Origin: Pseudonocardia sediminis
GTDB taxonomy: Bacteria; Actinomycetota; Actinomycetes; Mycobacteriales; Pseudonocardiaceae
Direction: 5' to 3'
Length of the DNA stretch: 64,000 bases
NCBI RefSeq assembly: GCF_004217185.1
Contig: NZ_SHKL01000001.1
Span: 5,578,001 to 5,642,000 of the forward strand
Notes under the pieces: generated by a model
The model's database searches: none
What the model was told of the DNA's origin: nothing
Seen by the model: the letters and a program-made list of their open reading frames with translations, nothing else
Shown: in pieces, positions 49,581 to 57,775 of the stretch
How positions within the stretch are numbered: position 1 is the stretch's first letter
Layout of the letters: every line of letters begins with the position of its first letter
Program-made: the position numbers and the translations under genes

Positions 49581-50851
49581 CAGTTGCCTCCCGTCTGGGG
49601 CAGCAGCGGCGCGACCGGGTTCTGGCTGGAGTCGGTCTCGCGGGGCTCGGAGGTGGGGAGCGGGGCGCTCACCAGGCCGTCGAGCGAGGACGTGGTCGGC
49701 TCGGCGGGCATCGCCGGCCCGGCGGCGCGGTTGTCCGGGGTCGTCCCCGGCCCGGCCGGAAGGTCACCGTTCGCGGCGCTCAGGCCGTCCTGGTCCGGGT
49801 CGGCGCCACAGCGGGCGGCGTCGTCCTTCGGGAGCTCGAACGGGATCTTCGGGATCGAGAACCCGGGCAGGCCGGGCACCTCGTTCACGCCGATCTGGCC
49901 GCCCACCTGGCAGAGGTAGAACTGGAACCAGCTGCCGTAGCTGCCGACCCGCCCGATCTTGTTCAGCTTGTAGGGCGAGAACTGCAGGAACCGCTCGACG
50001 GCGGGCTGCCCCTGGTCGAGCTGCGTGGCCAGGTCGCCCAGGTTGCGGATGTCGTCGCGCAGCGGCGGGCGTGCCTGCTCCAGGAAGTCGCCGGTGACCT
50101 GGGTCAGCGTCCCGATCGACTGCAGCGCGTTGCCGATCGGCTCACGGTCCTGGGCCAGCCCGGACACCAGCGCCTGCAGTGAGCTGATCAGCTCGTTGAG
50201 GCCCTGGTCGTTCTGGTTCACCGTCTGCAGCACCAGGTTCAGGTTCGTGATGACCTGGCCGATCACCGCGTCGCGGTCGGCGATGCTGTTGGTCAGCGAC
50301 GCGGTGCTGGCCAGCAGGCTCTGCACCGTCCCGCCCTCGCCCTGCAGGACCTGCACGATCTCCATCGACAGCTTGTTGATCTGCTCCGGGTCCAGGCCCT
50401 GGAACAGCGGCTGGAACCCGTTGAACAGCACGGTCAGGTTCAGGGCCGGGCGCGTGCGCTCCAGCGGGATCGACGCGCCGGCGGGCATGACCTCGCCGGT
50501 CGGCCCGGTGCCCTGGTCCAGCGACACGTAGCGCTGGCCGATCAGGTTCCGGTACTTGATCGTGGCGTTCACCGAGGCCGGCAGCTGCTGGCCGGAGTCG
50601 ACGTTGAAGTTCACCAGCGCGACGCGCTGGTCGACGATCTCGATGTCGGACACCGAGCCGACGACGACACCGGCGATCCGCACGTCGTCACCGGGCAGCA
50701 GACCGGTCGCGTCGACGAACCGCGCGCTGTAGTCGGTGGTCGTGCCGCCGCGGGAGTTGGCGATCGTCAGGCCGAGCACCGTCGTCAGCAGCGCGGTGAT
50801 CACGGCGAAGACGAGGAACTTGACCAGGGCTCCGATCGGGAGGCGACTCAC
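49580..50851 (-). CDS. mceB: Mce family protein MceB
   Basis: Second subunit, 423 aa. Membrane helix at about 9-29 (LVKFLVFAVITALLTTVLGLTIA), MCE domain at about 37-115 (YSARFVDATGLLPGDDVRIAGV, KYRNLIGQRYVSLDQ) and a helical region to about 300. It has the C-terminal Cys-containing segment (YLCQVGGQIGV) followed by an acidic, Pro/Thr-rich tail. The start is a GTG overlapping the mceA stop. Confidence 0.92.
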   Translation of the reverse strand: MSRLPIGALVKFLVFAVITALLTTVLGLTIANSRGGTTTDYSARFVDATGLLPGDDVRIAGVVVGSVSDIEIVDQRVALVNFNVDSGQQLPASVNATIKYRNLIGQRYVSLDQGTGPTGEVMPAGASIPLERTRPALNLTVLFNGFQPLFQGLDPEQINKLSMEIVQVLQGEGGTVQSLLASTASLTNSIADRDAVIGQVITNLNLVLQTVNQNDQGLNELISSLQALVSGLAQDREPIGNALQSIGTLTQVTGDFLEQARPPLRDDIRNLGDLATQLDQGQPAVERFLQFSPYKLNKIGRVGSYGSWFQFYLCQVGGQIGVNEVPGLPGFSIPKIPFELPKDDAARCGADPDQDGLSAANGDLPAGPGTTPDNRAAGPAMPAEPTTSSLDGLVSAPLPTSEPRETDSSQNPVAPLLPQTGGN

Positions 50852-52299
50852 GAGACCTTCACCTCCGCGCCGCGCATCATCGGCGCGACCATCATCGTGC
50901 TCCAGGCGGGGACGGCGGTCGGCGAGCCGCCGCGCTGCACCGCGAGCAGCTCGGAGACCACCTGCTGCTCACCGGGAGAGTTGCCGACACCCATGTCCGA
51001 GCCCGTGTAGGAGCTCGGGGTGATCCCCGGCAGGACACCACCCAGCGGTGTGGACGACAGCGGCGTCACGGGAAGGACCGGGAACGGTCCGGCACCGTTG
51101 ATCGCGCTCTGGTCCTGGATCAGGCCGAAGCTGTTCGTCCCGTCGTAGGTGCCGAAGCTGTCGCCGAAGTCGTCCGGGTTGCCCATCGGCTGCCCGACCG
51201 GGGCGGGGCCCGGAACCGAGCCGTCCCGGAACGGGCCGTCCGGCGGGTACTGCGTGCCGTCCGGGGTCGGGATGTCGTAGCAGCGCGGGCCGCGGTCGTC
51301 CTCGTAGCGCGGCTCGTCCTGGTTCGGCAGGTACTTGCCCTTGTTCGCGACGATCTCGAGCGTGATGTGGATGCCCGGCTCGTCGTTCGGGTGGACCGCC
51401 TCGTTGATCTTCGGGATCAGGTCCACGAGCTGGCCGGTCAGGCAGGGGAACTCCGGCGAGTAGCGGGCCAGCGTCTCCAGCGTCGGACGGCTCGAGCTCG
51501 CCAGGCCGATGATGTTCTCGCCGTTGGCGTCGAGGAACGCGCGCAGGTCGTCGGATGCGGCGGTGACCGAGCGGTAGGTGTTCCGCAGGCCGTCGCGCTG
51601 CTCGACGATCGTGCGCAGCGTCGTCGTCAGGTTGTCGGTCGAGTCCAGCAGGTCCGGCGCGGCGTCGGAGAGGTTCTGCGAGAAGTCGGCCAGCTGCCGG
51701 AGGTCCTCCTGCAGATCCGGCACCGCGGGGTTGAGCCCCTTGGTCAGCGTGTTGAGCTGCTCCAGCGTCGTCCCGAGCTGGTCGCCGCGACCCTGCAGGG
51801 CCGAGGACAGCGAGCCCAGCGTCGACGCGAGCTGGTCCGGCCGGACGGCCTGCAGCAGCGGCAGCAGGTTGTCGAGGACCTGCTCGACCTCGCGGGCGGA
51901 CTGGCTGCGGTCCTCCCCGATCACCTCGCCGGCCGCGAGCGACTGGCCCGACGGCGCGGGCGGCGGGACCAGGGACACGAACTTCTCGCCGAACAGCGTC
52001 TTCGGCAGCAGCCGGGCGGTGACGTTGGACGGGATCTGGTCGATCATGTCCGGGTTCATCGTCATCTCGATCGTGGAGCTCGGACCGGTCGTGGAGACCG
52101 ACTCGATCTTCCCGACGATCAGGCCGCGGACCTTGACGTCGCCGCGCTCCTGCAGCTGCGTACCGGTGCGGTCGACCTGCAGCGTCACCGGGACGCCGGC
52201 CTCGAACACACCGTTGTACTTCGCCACCGACAGGCCGAGCAGCCCGACGATGACCACCACGAACACCAGTCCCTGGAGGACCTTGCGCGACGACCTCAT
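50848..52299 (-). CDS. mceA: Mce family protein MceA
   Basis: First Mce subunit, 483 aa. Membrane helix at about 8-27 (LQGLVFVVVIVGLLGLSVAKY), MCE domain at about 37-115 (VTLQVDRTGTQLQERGDVKVRGL, ARLLPKTLFGEKFVSLVPP), helical region to about 290, then a long Gly/Pro-rich tail. The MceA protein is the usual marker of the operon. The ATG overlaps the yrbEB stop (ATGA). All six Mce proteins are complete. Confidence 0.92.
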   Translation of the reverse strand: MRSSRKVLQGLVFVVVIVGLLGLSVAKYNGVFEAGVPVTLQVDRTGTQLQERGDVKVRGLIVGKIESVSTTGPSSTIEMTMNPDMIDQIPSNVTARLLPKTLFGEKFVSLVPPPAPSGQSLAAGEVIGEDRSQSAREVEQVLDNLLPLLQAVRPDQLASTLGSLSSALQGRGDQLGTTLEQLNTLTKGLNPAVPDLQEDLRQLADFSQNLSDAAPDLLDSTDNLTTTLRTIVEQRDGLRNTYRSVTAASDDLRAFLDANGENIIGLASSSRPTLETLARYSPEFPCLTGQLVDLIPKINEAVHPNDEPGIHITLEIVANKGKYLPNQDEPRYEDDRGPRCYDIPTPDGTQYPPDGPFRDGSVPGPAPVGQPMGNPDDFGDSFGTYDGTNSFGLIQDQSAINGAGPFPVLPVTPLSSTPLGGVLPGITPSSYTGSDMGVGNSPGEQQVVSELLAVQRGGSPTAVPAWSTMMVAPMMRGAEVKVS

Positions 52300-53147
52300 C
52301 CCGCGACCCGCACGGAGGTGTCGGTGCCGAACATGACCAGGGTGAGGAAGAAGTCCAGGATCGCGGTGCTGACGATGGACAGCCGCACCGCGCGGCCGAC
52401 GGCGATGCCGACGCCGGCCGGTCCGCCCTTGGCCCGGTACCCGTAGTGGCAGTGGATCAGGATGATCACCGCGGAGAAGATGATGACCTTCAGGTACGAG
52501 TAGAGGACGTCACTGACCGGTAGGAACAGGTCGAAGTAGTGGTCGTAGGTACCACCGGGCAGCCCGTTGATCAGGGTCACGTTCAGCCGGGACGCGGCGA
52601 AGCTGGCGAGCAGGCCGATCGTGTAGATCGGGATGACCGCGATGATCCCGGCGATCACCCGCGTGGTGACCAGGTACGGGACGCTGGGCACCGCCATGAC
52701 CTCCAGCGCGTCGATCTCCTCGGAGATCCGCATCGCGCCGAGCTGGGCGGTGAACCCGGCGCCGAGCGTCGCGGTCAGCGCCGACGCGGCGACCAGCGGG
52801 GCGATGTCGCGGGTGTTGAAGTAGGCGGTGATGAAGCCGGTGAAGGCCTCGACGCCGAGCGAGTCCAGCGCGCGGAAGCCCTGCAGGCCGACCAGCGACC
52901 CGACGAACAGCGACAGCGAGGCCATGACGCCCGCGGTGCCGAGGATGACGATCAGCGCGCCGGACCCGAAGGAGACCTCGGCGAGCAGCCGGGCCACCTC
53001 CTTGCCGTAGCGGCTGACCGTGCGCGGGATCCACAGGATCGACCGGATGTAGAGCGAGAGCTGGTCGCCCAGCTCCTCGAGCTGGTCGAGCGGTGCCTGC
53101 AGGCCGCGCCGGAGGCGCGCACCCAGGGGCGAGGACGAGATGGCCAC
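52296..53147 (-). CDS. yrbEB: Mce ABC permease YrbEB
   Basis: Second permease (MlaE family) of the Mce importer, 283 aa. It has about five hydrophobic segments and the family motif MRISEEIDALEVMAVPSVPYL (about 150-170; quoted in short as EEIDALEVM) that contacts the ATPase. The start is GTG, four bases after the yrbEA stop. It ends GTDTSVRVAG and overlaps mceA. Confidence 0.93.
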   Translation of the reverse strand: MAISSSPLGARLRRGLQAPLDQLEELGDQLSLYIRSILWIPRTVSRYGKEVARLLAEVSFGSGALIVILGTAGVMASLSLFVGSLVGLQGFRALDSLGVEAFTGFITAYFNTRDIAPLVAASALTATLGAGFTAQLGAMRISEEIDALEVMAVPSVPYLVTTRVIAGIIAVIPIYTIGLLASFAASRLNVTLINGLPGGTYDHYFDLFLPVSDVLYSYLKVIIFSAVIILIHCHYGYRAKGGPAGVGIAVGRAVRLSIVSTAILDFFLTLVMFGTDTSVRVAG

Positions 53148-53151
53148 TGGT

Positions 53152-53931
53152 CTACAGCCCCTTCGGCGGCACGAGCTCGAGGTACAGAGCCGTCAGCACC
53201 AGGTTGAGCATGAACACGAGGACGAAGGAGATGACGACGGACTGGTTGACCGCGTCGCCCACCCCCTTGGCGCCGGGCGGTGGGTTCAGCCCGCGATAGG
53301 AGGCGACGATGCCGGCGGTGAGGCCGAACAGGAACGCCTTCAGCTCGCTGACGACGATGTCCGAGACCTGCGCGATGGCGGAGAAGCTGGCGATGTAGGC
53401 GCCGGGCGTCCCGCCCTGGATGATGACGTTGAAGAAGTAGCCGCCGCCGACGCCGACGACCGTGGCCAGCCCGTTGAGCACGACGGCCGTGGTGGCCATG
53501 GCCAGCACCCGCGGTACGACGAGGCGCTGGATCGGCGAGATGCCGAGCACCTCCATCGCCGCGATCTCCTCGCGGATGGTCCGTGCGCCGAGGTCGGCGC
53601 AGACGGCGCTGCCGCCGGCGCCGGAGATCAGCAGCGCGGTGACGATCGGCGCGGCCTGCTGCACGATCGCGAGCACCGAGCCGGCGCCGGTCTGGGACTG
53701 GGCGCCGAACTGGCGGGTCAGCTCACCGAGCAGCAGGGCGATCGTCGCGCCGAAGGGGATCGTGAACAGCGCGGTCGGCAGGGCCGAGACCTTCGTGACG
53801 AACCAGGTCTGCTCGATGTACTCGCGCAGCTGGAACGGCGGCCGGAACGCCTGCTTGAGGATGTCGGCGCCGAGGCTGAACAGCTTCCCGACCGGCGTCA
53901 GGGCCCGGGTGATCGGGCTGGGGGCGCTCAC
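53152..53931 (-). CDS. yrbEA: Mce ABC permease YrbEA
   Basis: First MlaE-family permease, 259 aa. The start GTG at 53931 overlaps the mkl stop by four bases; an upstream extension of about 108 codons is a shadow of mkl. Hydrophobic segments and the motif IREEIAAMEVLGISP (about 130-145) are visible. With YrbEB it forms the inner-membrane channel driven by Mkl. Confidence 0.93.
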   Translation of the reverse strand: MSAPSPITRALTPVGKLFSLGADILKQAFRPPFQLREYIEQTWFVTKVSALPTALFTIPFGATIALLLGELTRQFGAQSQTGAGSVLAIVQQAAPIVTALLISGAGGSAVCADLGARTIREEIAAMEVLGISPIQRLVVPRVLAMATTAVVLNGLATVVGVGGGYFFNVIIQGGTPGAYIASFSAIAQVSDIVVSELKAFLFGLTAGIVASYRGLNPPPGAKGVGDAVNQSVVISFVLVFMLNLVLTALYLELVPPKGL

Positions 53932-55244
53932 GAGTCCTGGCCCTTGCGGCCGCCGAAGAGCCGGAACGAGTGCCTGCCCTCGGCCGCGCCGCCCTCGGCC
54001 GCGCCGCCCTCGGCCTTCCCGCCTCCGGACTCCTGTCCGCGGTCGGGCGCGACCTCCTCGGTGATCCGCGGGTGCACGTCGGTGGGGCGCTCGTCGTCGG
54101 CGGCAGCGGGCTCCGCCTGTCCGGAGGCCGGGACGGCCTCGGTCGGGGCGGACCCGTCGGTGGCCGGCACGACGTCGGTCTGCTCGGACGCCTCCGGTGC
54201 GGGCGCGCTGCCGGCCACGACCGTGACCTGCTCGCGCTCGCGGTTCTCCGCCCACGGCGAACCGCCCGCGTCGCCACCGTCGGAGTTGGCGTAGGAGCGG
54301 CGGATCGCGTCCTGGGCGGCCTGGGGCAGCTCGTGCATCATGCCCTCGACGCGCTCCCGGCGGCGGTGCACCGCGGCCCGGTCCGGCATCCCGGGCGAGG
54401 TCTCGAGCTGGTCCTTCATCTCCGGCAGGCCGTCGAGCTCGCCGGCCTCGGCCATCTCCCGCTCGGCCTGCGCGGTGTCCTTCTCCTCGGACATGCCGAT
54501 CGGGCCCTGGCGGCGGCCGTTGAGGAACTGGGCGACGACCGGGTCGTCCGAGGTCAGCAGGACCTCGCGGGGACCGAACATCGCCAGGTGCTTGCGGTAG
54601 AGCATCCCGATGTTGTCCGGGACGGTCTGCGCGGTGTTGATGTCGTGGGTGACGATCAGGAACGTCGAGTCGGTCTGCGCGTTCAGGTCGATGATCAGCT
54701 GGTTCAGGTACGCGGTGCGCACCGGGTCCAGACCCGAGTCCGGCTCGTCGAACAGGATGATCTCCGGGTCCAGCACCAGCGCGCGGGCCAGCCCGGCGCG
54801 CTTGCGCATACCGCCGGAGATCTCACCGGGAAGCTTGCCCTCGTCGCCGGCCAGACCGACCATGTCCATCTTCTCCGCGACGATGTCGCGGATCTGGGTC
54901 TCGGACTTCTTCGTGTGCTCGCGAAGCGGGAAGGCGATGTTGTCGTAGAGGTTCATCGACCCGAACAGCGCGCCGTCCTGGAACAGCACCCCGAACAGCT
55001 TGCGCAGGTCGTAGAGCCGCGACTCCGAGCACTTCACCAGGTCCGTGTCGTGGATGACGATCGAGCCCTGCTCGGGCTTGAGCAGCCCGATCAGCGTCTT
55101 CAGGAACACCGACTTGCCCGTACCCGACGGGCCGAGCAGCACCGACACCTCACCCGGGGGGAGCGTCAGTGTCACATCGGACCAGATGTTGGCCCGACCG
55201 AAGGACTTCGACAGCCCCTCGACCTTCACCTCGACACCGGTCAC
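53928..55244 (-). CDS. mkl: Mce ATP-binding protein Mkl (MlaF family), long C-terminal tail
   Basis: ATPase of the Mce importer, 438 aa. Walker A GPSGTGKS is at 38-45, the signature ISGGM at 142-146, Walker B EIILFDEP at 161-168 and the H-loop His in THDIN. Typical Mkl is about 330-360 aa. Here the tail from about residue 250 is Glu/Ala/Pro-rich and ends with a repeat GGAAEGGAAEG (a 15-bp DNA tandem near 53975-54015) and RLFGGRKGQDS. A strong AAGGAGG site precedes the GTG. It heads the operon, 160 bases downstream of an AT-rich operator-like site. Confidence 0.94.
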   Translation of the reverse strand: MTGVEVKVEGLSKSFGRANIWSDVTLTLPPGEVSVLLGPSGTGKSVFLKTLIGLLKPEQGSIVIHDTDLVKCSESRLYDLRKLFGVLFQDGALFGSMNLYDNIAFPLREHTKKSETQIRDIVAEKMDMVGLAGDEGKLPGEISGGMRKRAGLARALVLDPEIILFDEPDSGLDPVRTAYLNQLIIDLNAQTDSTFLIVTHDINTAQTVPDNIGMLYRKHLAMFGPREVLLTSDDPVVAQFLNGRRQGPIGMSEEKDTAQAEREMAEAGELDGLPEMKDQLETSPGMPDRAAVHRRRERVEGMMHELPQAAQDAIRRSYANSDGGDAGGSPWAENREREQVTVVAGSAPAPEASEQTDVVPATDGSAPTEAVPASGQAEPAAADDERPTDVHPRITEEVAPDRGQESGGGKAEGGAAEGGAAEGRHSFRLFGGRKGQDS

Positions 55245-55409
55245 CCGCCGCCTCCTTGCGCCTGCTCCGAAGTCAACGCACCGCCTGGGCGGGGGCGCAC
55301 GCGAGCCGGTGGGCCCGGCGTGGCCCCGACCGGTGCTGATCGATCAACGAGGCGGGCGCCCGTCGGTTACTTCCAGGTAGGCGAAAGGGCGCGTTCGATA
55401 CCACACCGT

Positions 55410-55438
55410 AATTTATGTTATGGCGACTCTGCGTCGGA
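55410..55438 (-). promoter_or_regulatory. Probable mce operon promoter overlapping a TetR-type operator
   Basis: On the minus strand TCCGAC (-35, 55433-55438) and TAAATT (-10, 55410-55415) are 17 bases apart. The -10 lies inside the 14-bp word CGTAATTTATGTTA (55407-55420), which is repeated exactly at 59219-59232. A repressor bound there would block polymerase. The rest of the 339-base gap 55245-55583 holds no supported gene. Confidence 0.55.
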
Positions 55439-55583
55439 GAGTGACGACGAGGAGTAGGCGCCACCCGCACGACATTGGGCCGTCCCGCCGAACCGGTTGC
55501 ACCGTGCGGACGGTCACACTCTGCTCAGACCAAGATCGATAACGAGAGCGTTGCGCGGCATGGACACCACCCGAACGGCGGCG

Positions 55584-56171
55584 TCACGCCGGTCCGGGCA
55601 GGCCCACTCCGGCGTGCTGCATGATCATGGCCTGGTAGTCGTCGAACAGCTCCCGGAGCAACGCCGGGTCACGCGGGGAACACGTCTGCTGGAACCCGGC
55701 GAGAATGGACAGTCCGAGGACCGCGAGCCGGCCGGCGACCTCCTGGTCGCCGACCACGCCGGCGATGACCTGCTCGACCGCCATCCGCCGCTGGGCGTCG
55801 ACGCGGCGCTGGGACCGCCCGACCTCGGGGTCCATCGAGGACCAGGCCCGGATCGCCGCCTCCGAGTCGTGCGGCAGCTCGACGGTCAGCCGCTTGAGCA
55901 CGACCATCCGCTCCACCGGGTCGGTCGTGGCGCGCGCCATCTCGACCACCCGCGAGGTCTGCTCGGCCTCCCAGTACTGCAGCAGGGCGCGCACGAAGCC
56001 CGCCCAGCTGCCGAAGTGGTGGTAGAAGGACCCGCTGGTCACGCCGAGGGCGCGGCACAGCGGGCCGATCTTGAGCCCGGCCGCGCCGTCGCGCGCGAGG
56101 ATCGTCATCGCCGCGCCGAAGTACTGCTCGGCGGCGATCTGGCGCCCGGATCTCCTCGGCACTGCCACCAC
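55584..56171 (-). CDS. TetR family transcriptional regulator
   Basis: A 195-aa regulator. The N-terminal TetR HTH lies at about 10-55 (QYFGAAMTILARDGAAGLKI, then LGVTSGSFYHHFGSWAGFV), and the rest is a helical ligand-binding domain. The start is uncertain among three nearby GTG codons (56171 to 56162). It is the last gene of the aldehyde dehydrogenase-CoA ligase-tetR operon and lies just upstream of the mce operon. Two identical operator-like sites flank it, at 55407 and 59219. I infer that it represses both the mce operon and the catabolic genes and is relieved by an acyl-CoA or steroid ligand. Confidence 0.88.
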   Translation of the reverse strand: MVAVPRRSGRQIAAEQYFGAAMTILARDGAAGLKIGPLCRALGVTSGSFYHHFGSWAGFVRALLQYWEAEQTSRVVEMARATTDPVERMVVLKRLTVELPHDSEAAIRAWSSMDPEVGRSQRRVDAQRRMAVEQVIAGVVGDQEVAGRLAVLGLSILAGFQQTCSPRDPALLRELFDDYQAMIMQHAGVGLPGPA

Positions 56172-56199
56172 TTCCCCGTCCCGCGGCGCGGGTAGTCGT

Positions 56200-57741
56200 T
56201 CAGACGCCCGGACGGTACCGGTCGCGCAGCTCCCGCTTCACCAGTTTGCCGGTCGGAGTGCGCGGAAGCTCGTCGACGAAGTCCACCGAGCGTGGGGTCT
56301 TGTAGCCGGCGATCCGCTCGCGGACGTAGGCGATCAGCGTGTCCGCCAGGCCCGGTCCGGGGTCCACACCGGGCGCGACCTGCACGACGGCCTTCACCGA
56401 CTCCCCCATCTCCGGGTCCGGCACACCGATCACGGCGACGTCGTGCACGGACGGGTGCAGGGTCAGGACGTTCTCGATCTCCTGCGGGTAGATGTTCACC
56501 CCGCCCGAGATGATCATGAAGGACTTGCGGTCGGTCAGGAACAGGAAGCCGTCGTCGTCGACGTAGCCCAGGTCGCCGGTCGTGGTCCAGGCCGGGTGCT
56601 CCGGGTGCTGCGCCTGCGCCGTCTTCTCCGGGTCGTTGTGGTAGACGAACGGCAGCTCGTCGCGCTCGAAGTAGACGGTCCCGACCTCGCCGGGCGGCTG
56701 CACCTTGCCGTCGTCGTCGCAGATCCGGACGTCGCCCAGGACCCCGCCGCGCCCGACCGACCCGGGACGGGCCAGCCACTGCTCGGAGTCGATGAACGTG
56801 ATGCCGTTGCCCTCGGTCGAGGAGTAGTACTCGTACAGGACCGGGCCCCACCAGTCGATCATCGCCTGCTTGACCTCGACGGGGCACGGCGCGGCGGCGT
56901 GCACGGCCACCCGCAGCGACGACACGTCGTAGCGGGCGCGGACGTCGTCGGGGAGCTTGAGCATCCGGACGAGCATCGTCGGCACCCACTGGCTGTGCGT
57001 GACCCGGAACCGCTCGATGGTCGCCAGCGCGCCCTCGGCGTCGAACCTCCCCATCACCACGACCGTGCCGCCCAGTGCCTGCACGACACCGCCGAAGCGC
57101 AGCGGCGCGGCGTGGTAGAGCGGGGCCGGGGACAGGTAGACGGTGTCGGCGCCGAACCCGTACATCGCCCCGAACACCGCGACGTAGGGGTCGCCCGGCT
57201 CGTGCACCTGACGTTCGGGCAGCGGCGGGCGGATCCCCTTCGGACGTCCGGTGGTCCCCGAGGAGTAGAGCATGTCGCCGCCGCGCGGCTGGTCCTCCGG
57301 CGCCTGCGCGGGGTGCCGTCCCAGCTCGGTCGCCAGGTCGAGGTGCCCGGTCACCTCGCCACCGAACGCGAGCCGCAGCGTCACCGTCGGCGTGACGTCC
57401 GCGACGGCGACGGCGAGGTCGGCCTTCGACGCCGAGACCACGACGGCGCGGGCGCCGCAGTCGTCGACGATGTAGGCGGCCTCGTCCGCGGAGAGGTGGT
57501 GGTTCACCGCGGTGACGTAGAGACCCGAGCGCAGCGCGGCCCAGTAGACGACGAAGCAGCGGATGTCGTTGTCCGAGAGCAGGGCGACGCTGTCGCCGCG
57601 GCGCAGACCGGCCTCGCGCAGCACCGCGGCCAGGCGCACCGAGTCGGCTTCGAGCTCGGCGTAGGTGAGCGTCTCGCCGGTCTCGGCCATGATCACCGCC
57701 GCCTTGTCCGGCGTGGTGACGGCGTGGGCACCCGGGTACAT
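56200..57741 (-). CDS. Acyl-CoA synthetase (AMP-forming, FadD-type)
   Basis: A 513-aa adenylate-forming enzyme that activates a carboxylic acid to its CoA thioester. The AMP-binding P-loop YSSGTTGRPKG is at about 159-169, YYSSTEGNG gives the A5 motif, TTGDLGYVDDDGF the A7 and RKSFMIISGG the A8, and the catalytic Lys lies in PTGKLVKREL near the end. The N-terminus MYPGAHAVTTPDKAAV resembles the FadD4-like group of mycobacteria. The gene lies between aldehyde dehydrogenase and tetR with gaps of 34 and 28 bases. It may take the acid made by the aldehyde dehydrogenase. The substrate is unknown. Confidence 0.9.
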   Translation of the reverse strand: MYPGAHAVTTPDKAAVIMAETGETLTYAELEADSVRLAAVLREAGLRRGDSVALLSDNDIRCFVVYWAALRSGLYVTAVNHHLSADEAAYIVDDCGARAVVVSASKADLAVAVADVTPTVTLRLAFGGEVTGHLDLATELGRHPAQAPEDQPRGGDMLYSSGTTGRPKGIRPPLPERQVHEPGDPYVAVFGAMYGFGADTVYLSPAPLYHAAPLRFGGVVQALGGTVVVMGRFDAEGALATIERFRVTHSQWVPTMLVRMLKLPDDVRARYDVSSLRVAVHAAAPCPVEVKQAMIDWWGPVLYEYYSSTEGNGITFIDSEQWLARPGSVGRGGVLGDVRICDDDGKVQPPGEVGTVYFERDELPFVYHNDPEKTAQAQHPEHPAWTTTGDLGYVDDDGFLFLTDRKSFMIISGGVNIYPQEIENVLTLHPSVHDVAVIGVPDPEMGESVKAVVQVAPGVDPGPGLADTLIAYVRERIAGYKTPRSVDFVDELPRTPTGKLVKRELRDRYRPGV

Positions 57742-57775
57742 GGGTGGTTCCTCTCCAGGGGTGGGGGCGGGCCGG

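Noticed and set aside
55407..55420. KstR or KstR2 operator
   Set aside because: The word CGTAATTTATGTTA does not fit the KstR consensus TNNAACNNGTTNNA as I recall it; a site for the local TetR protein is more likely.
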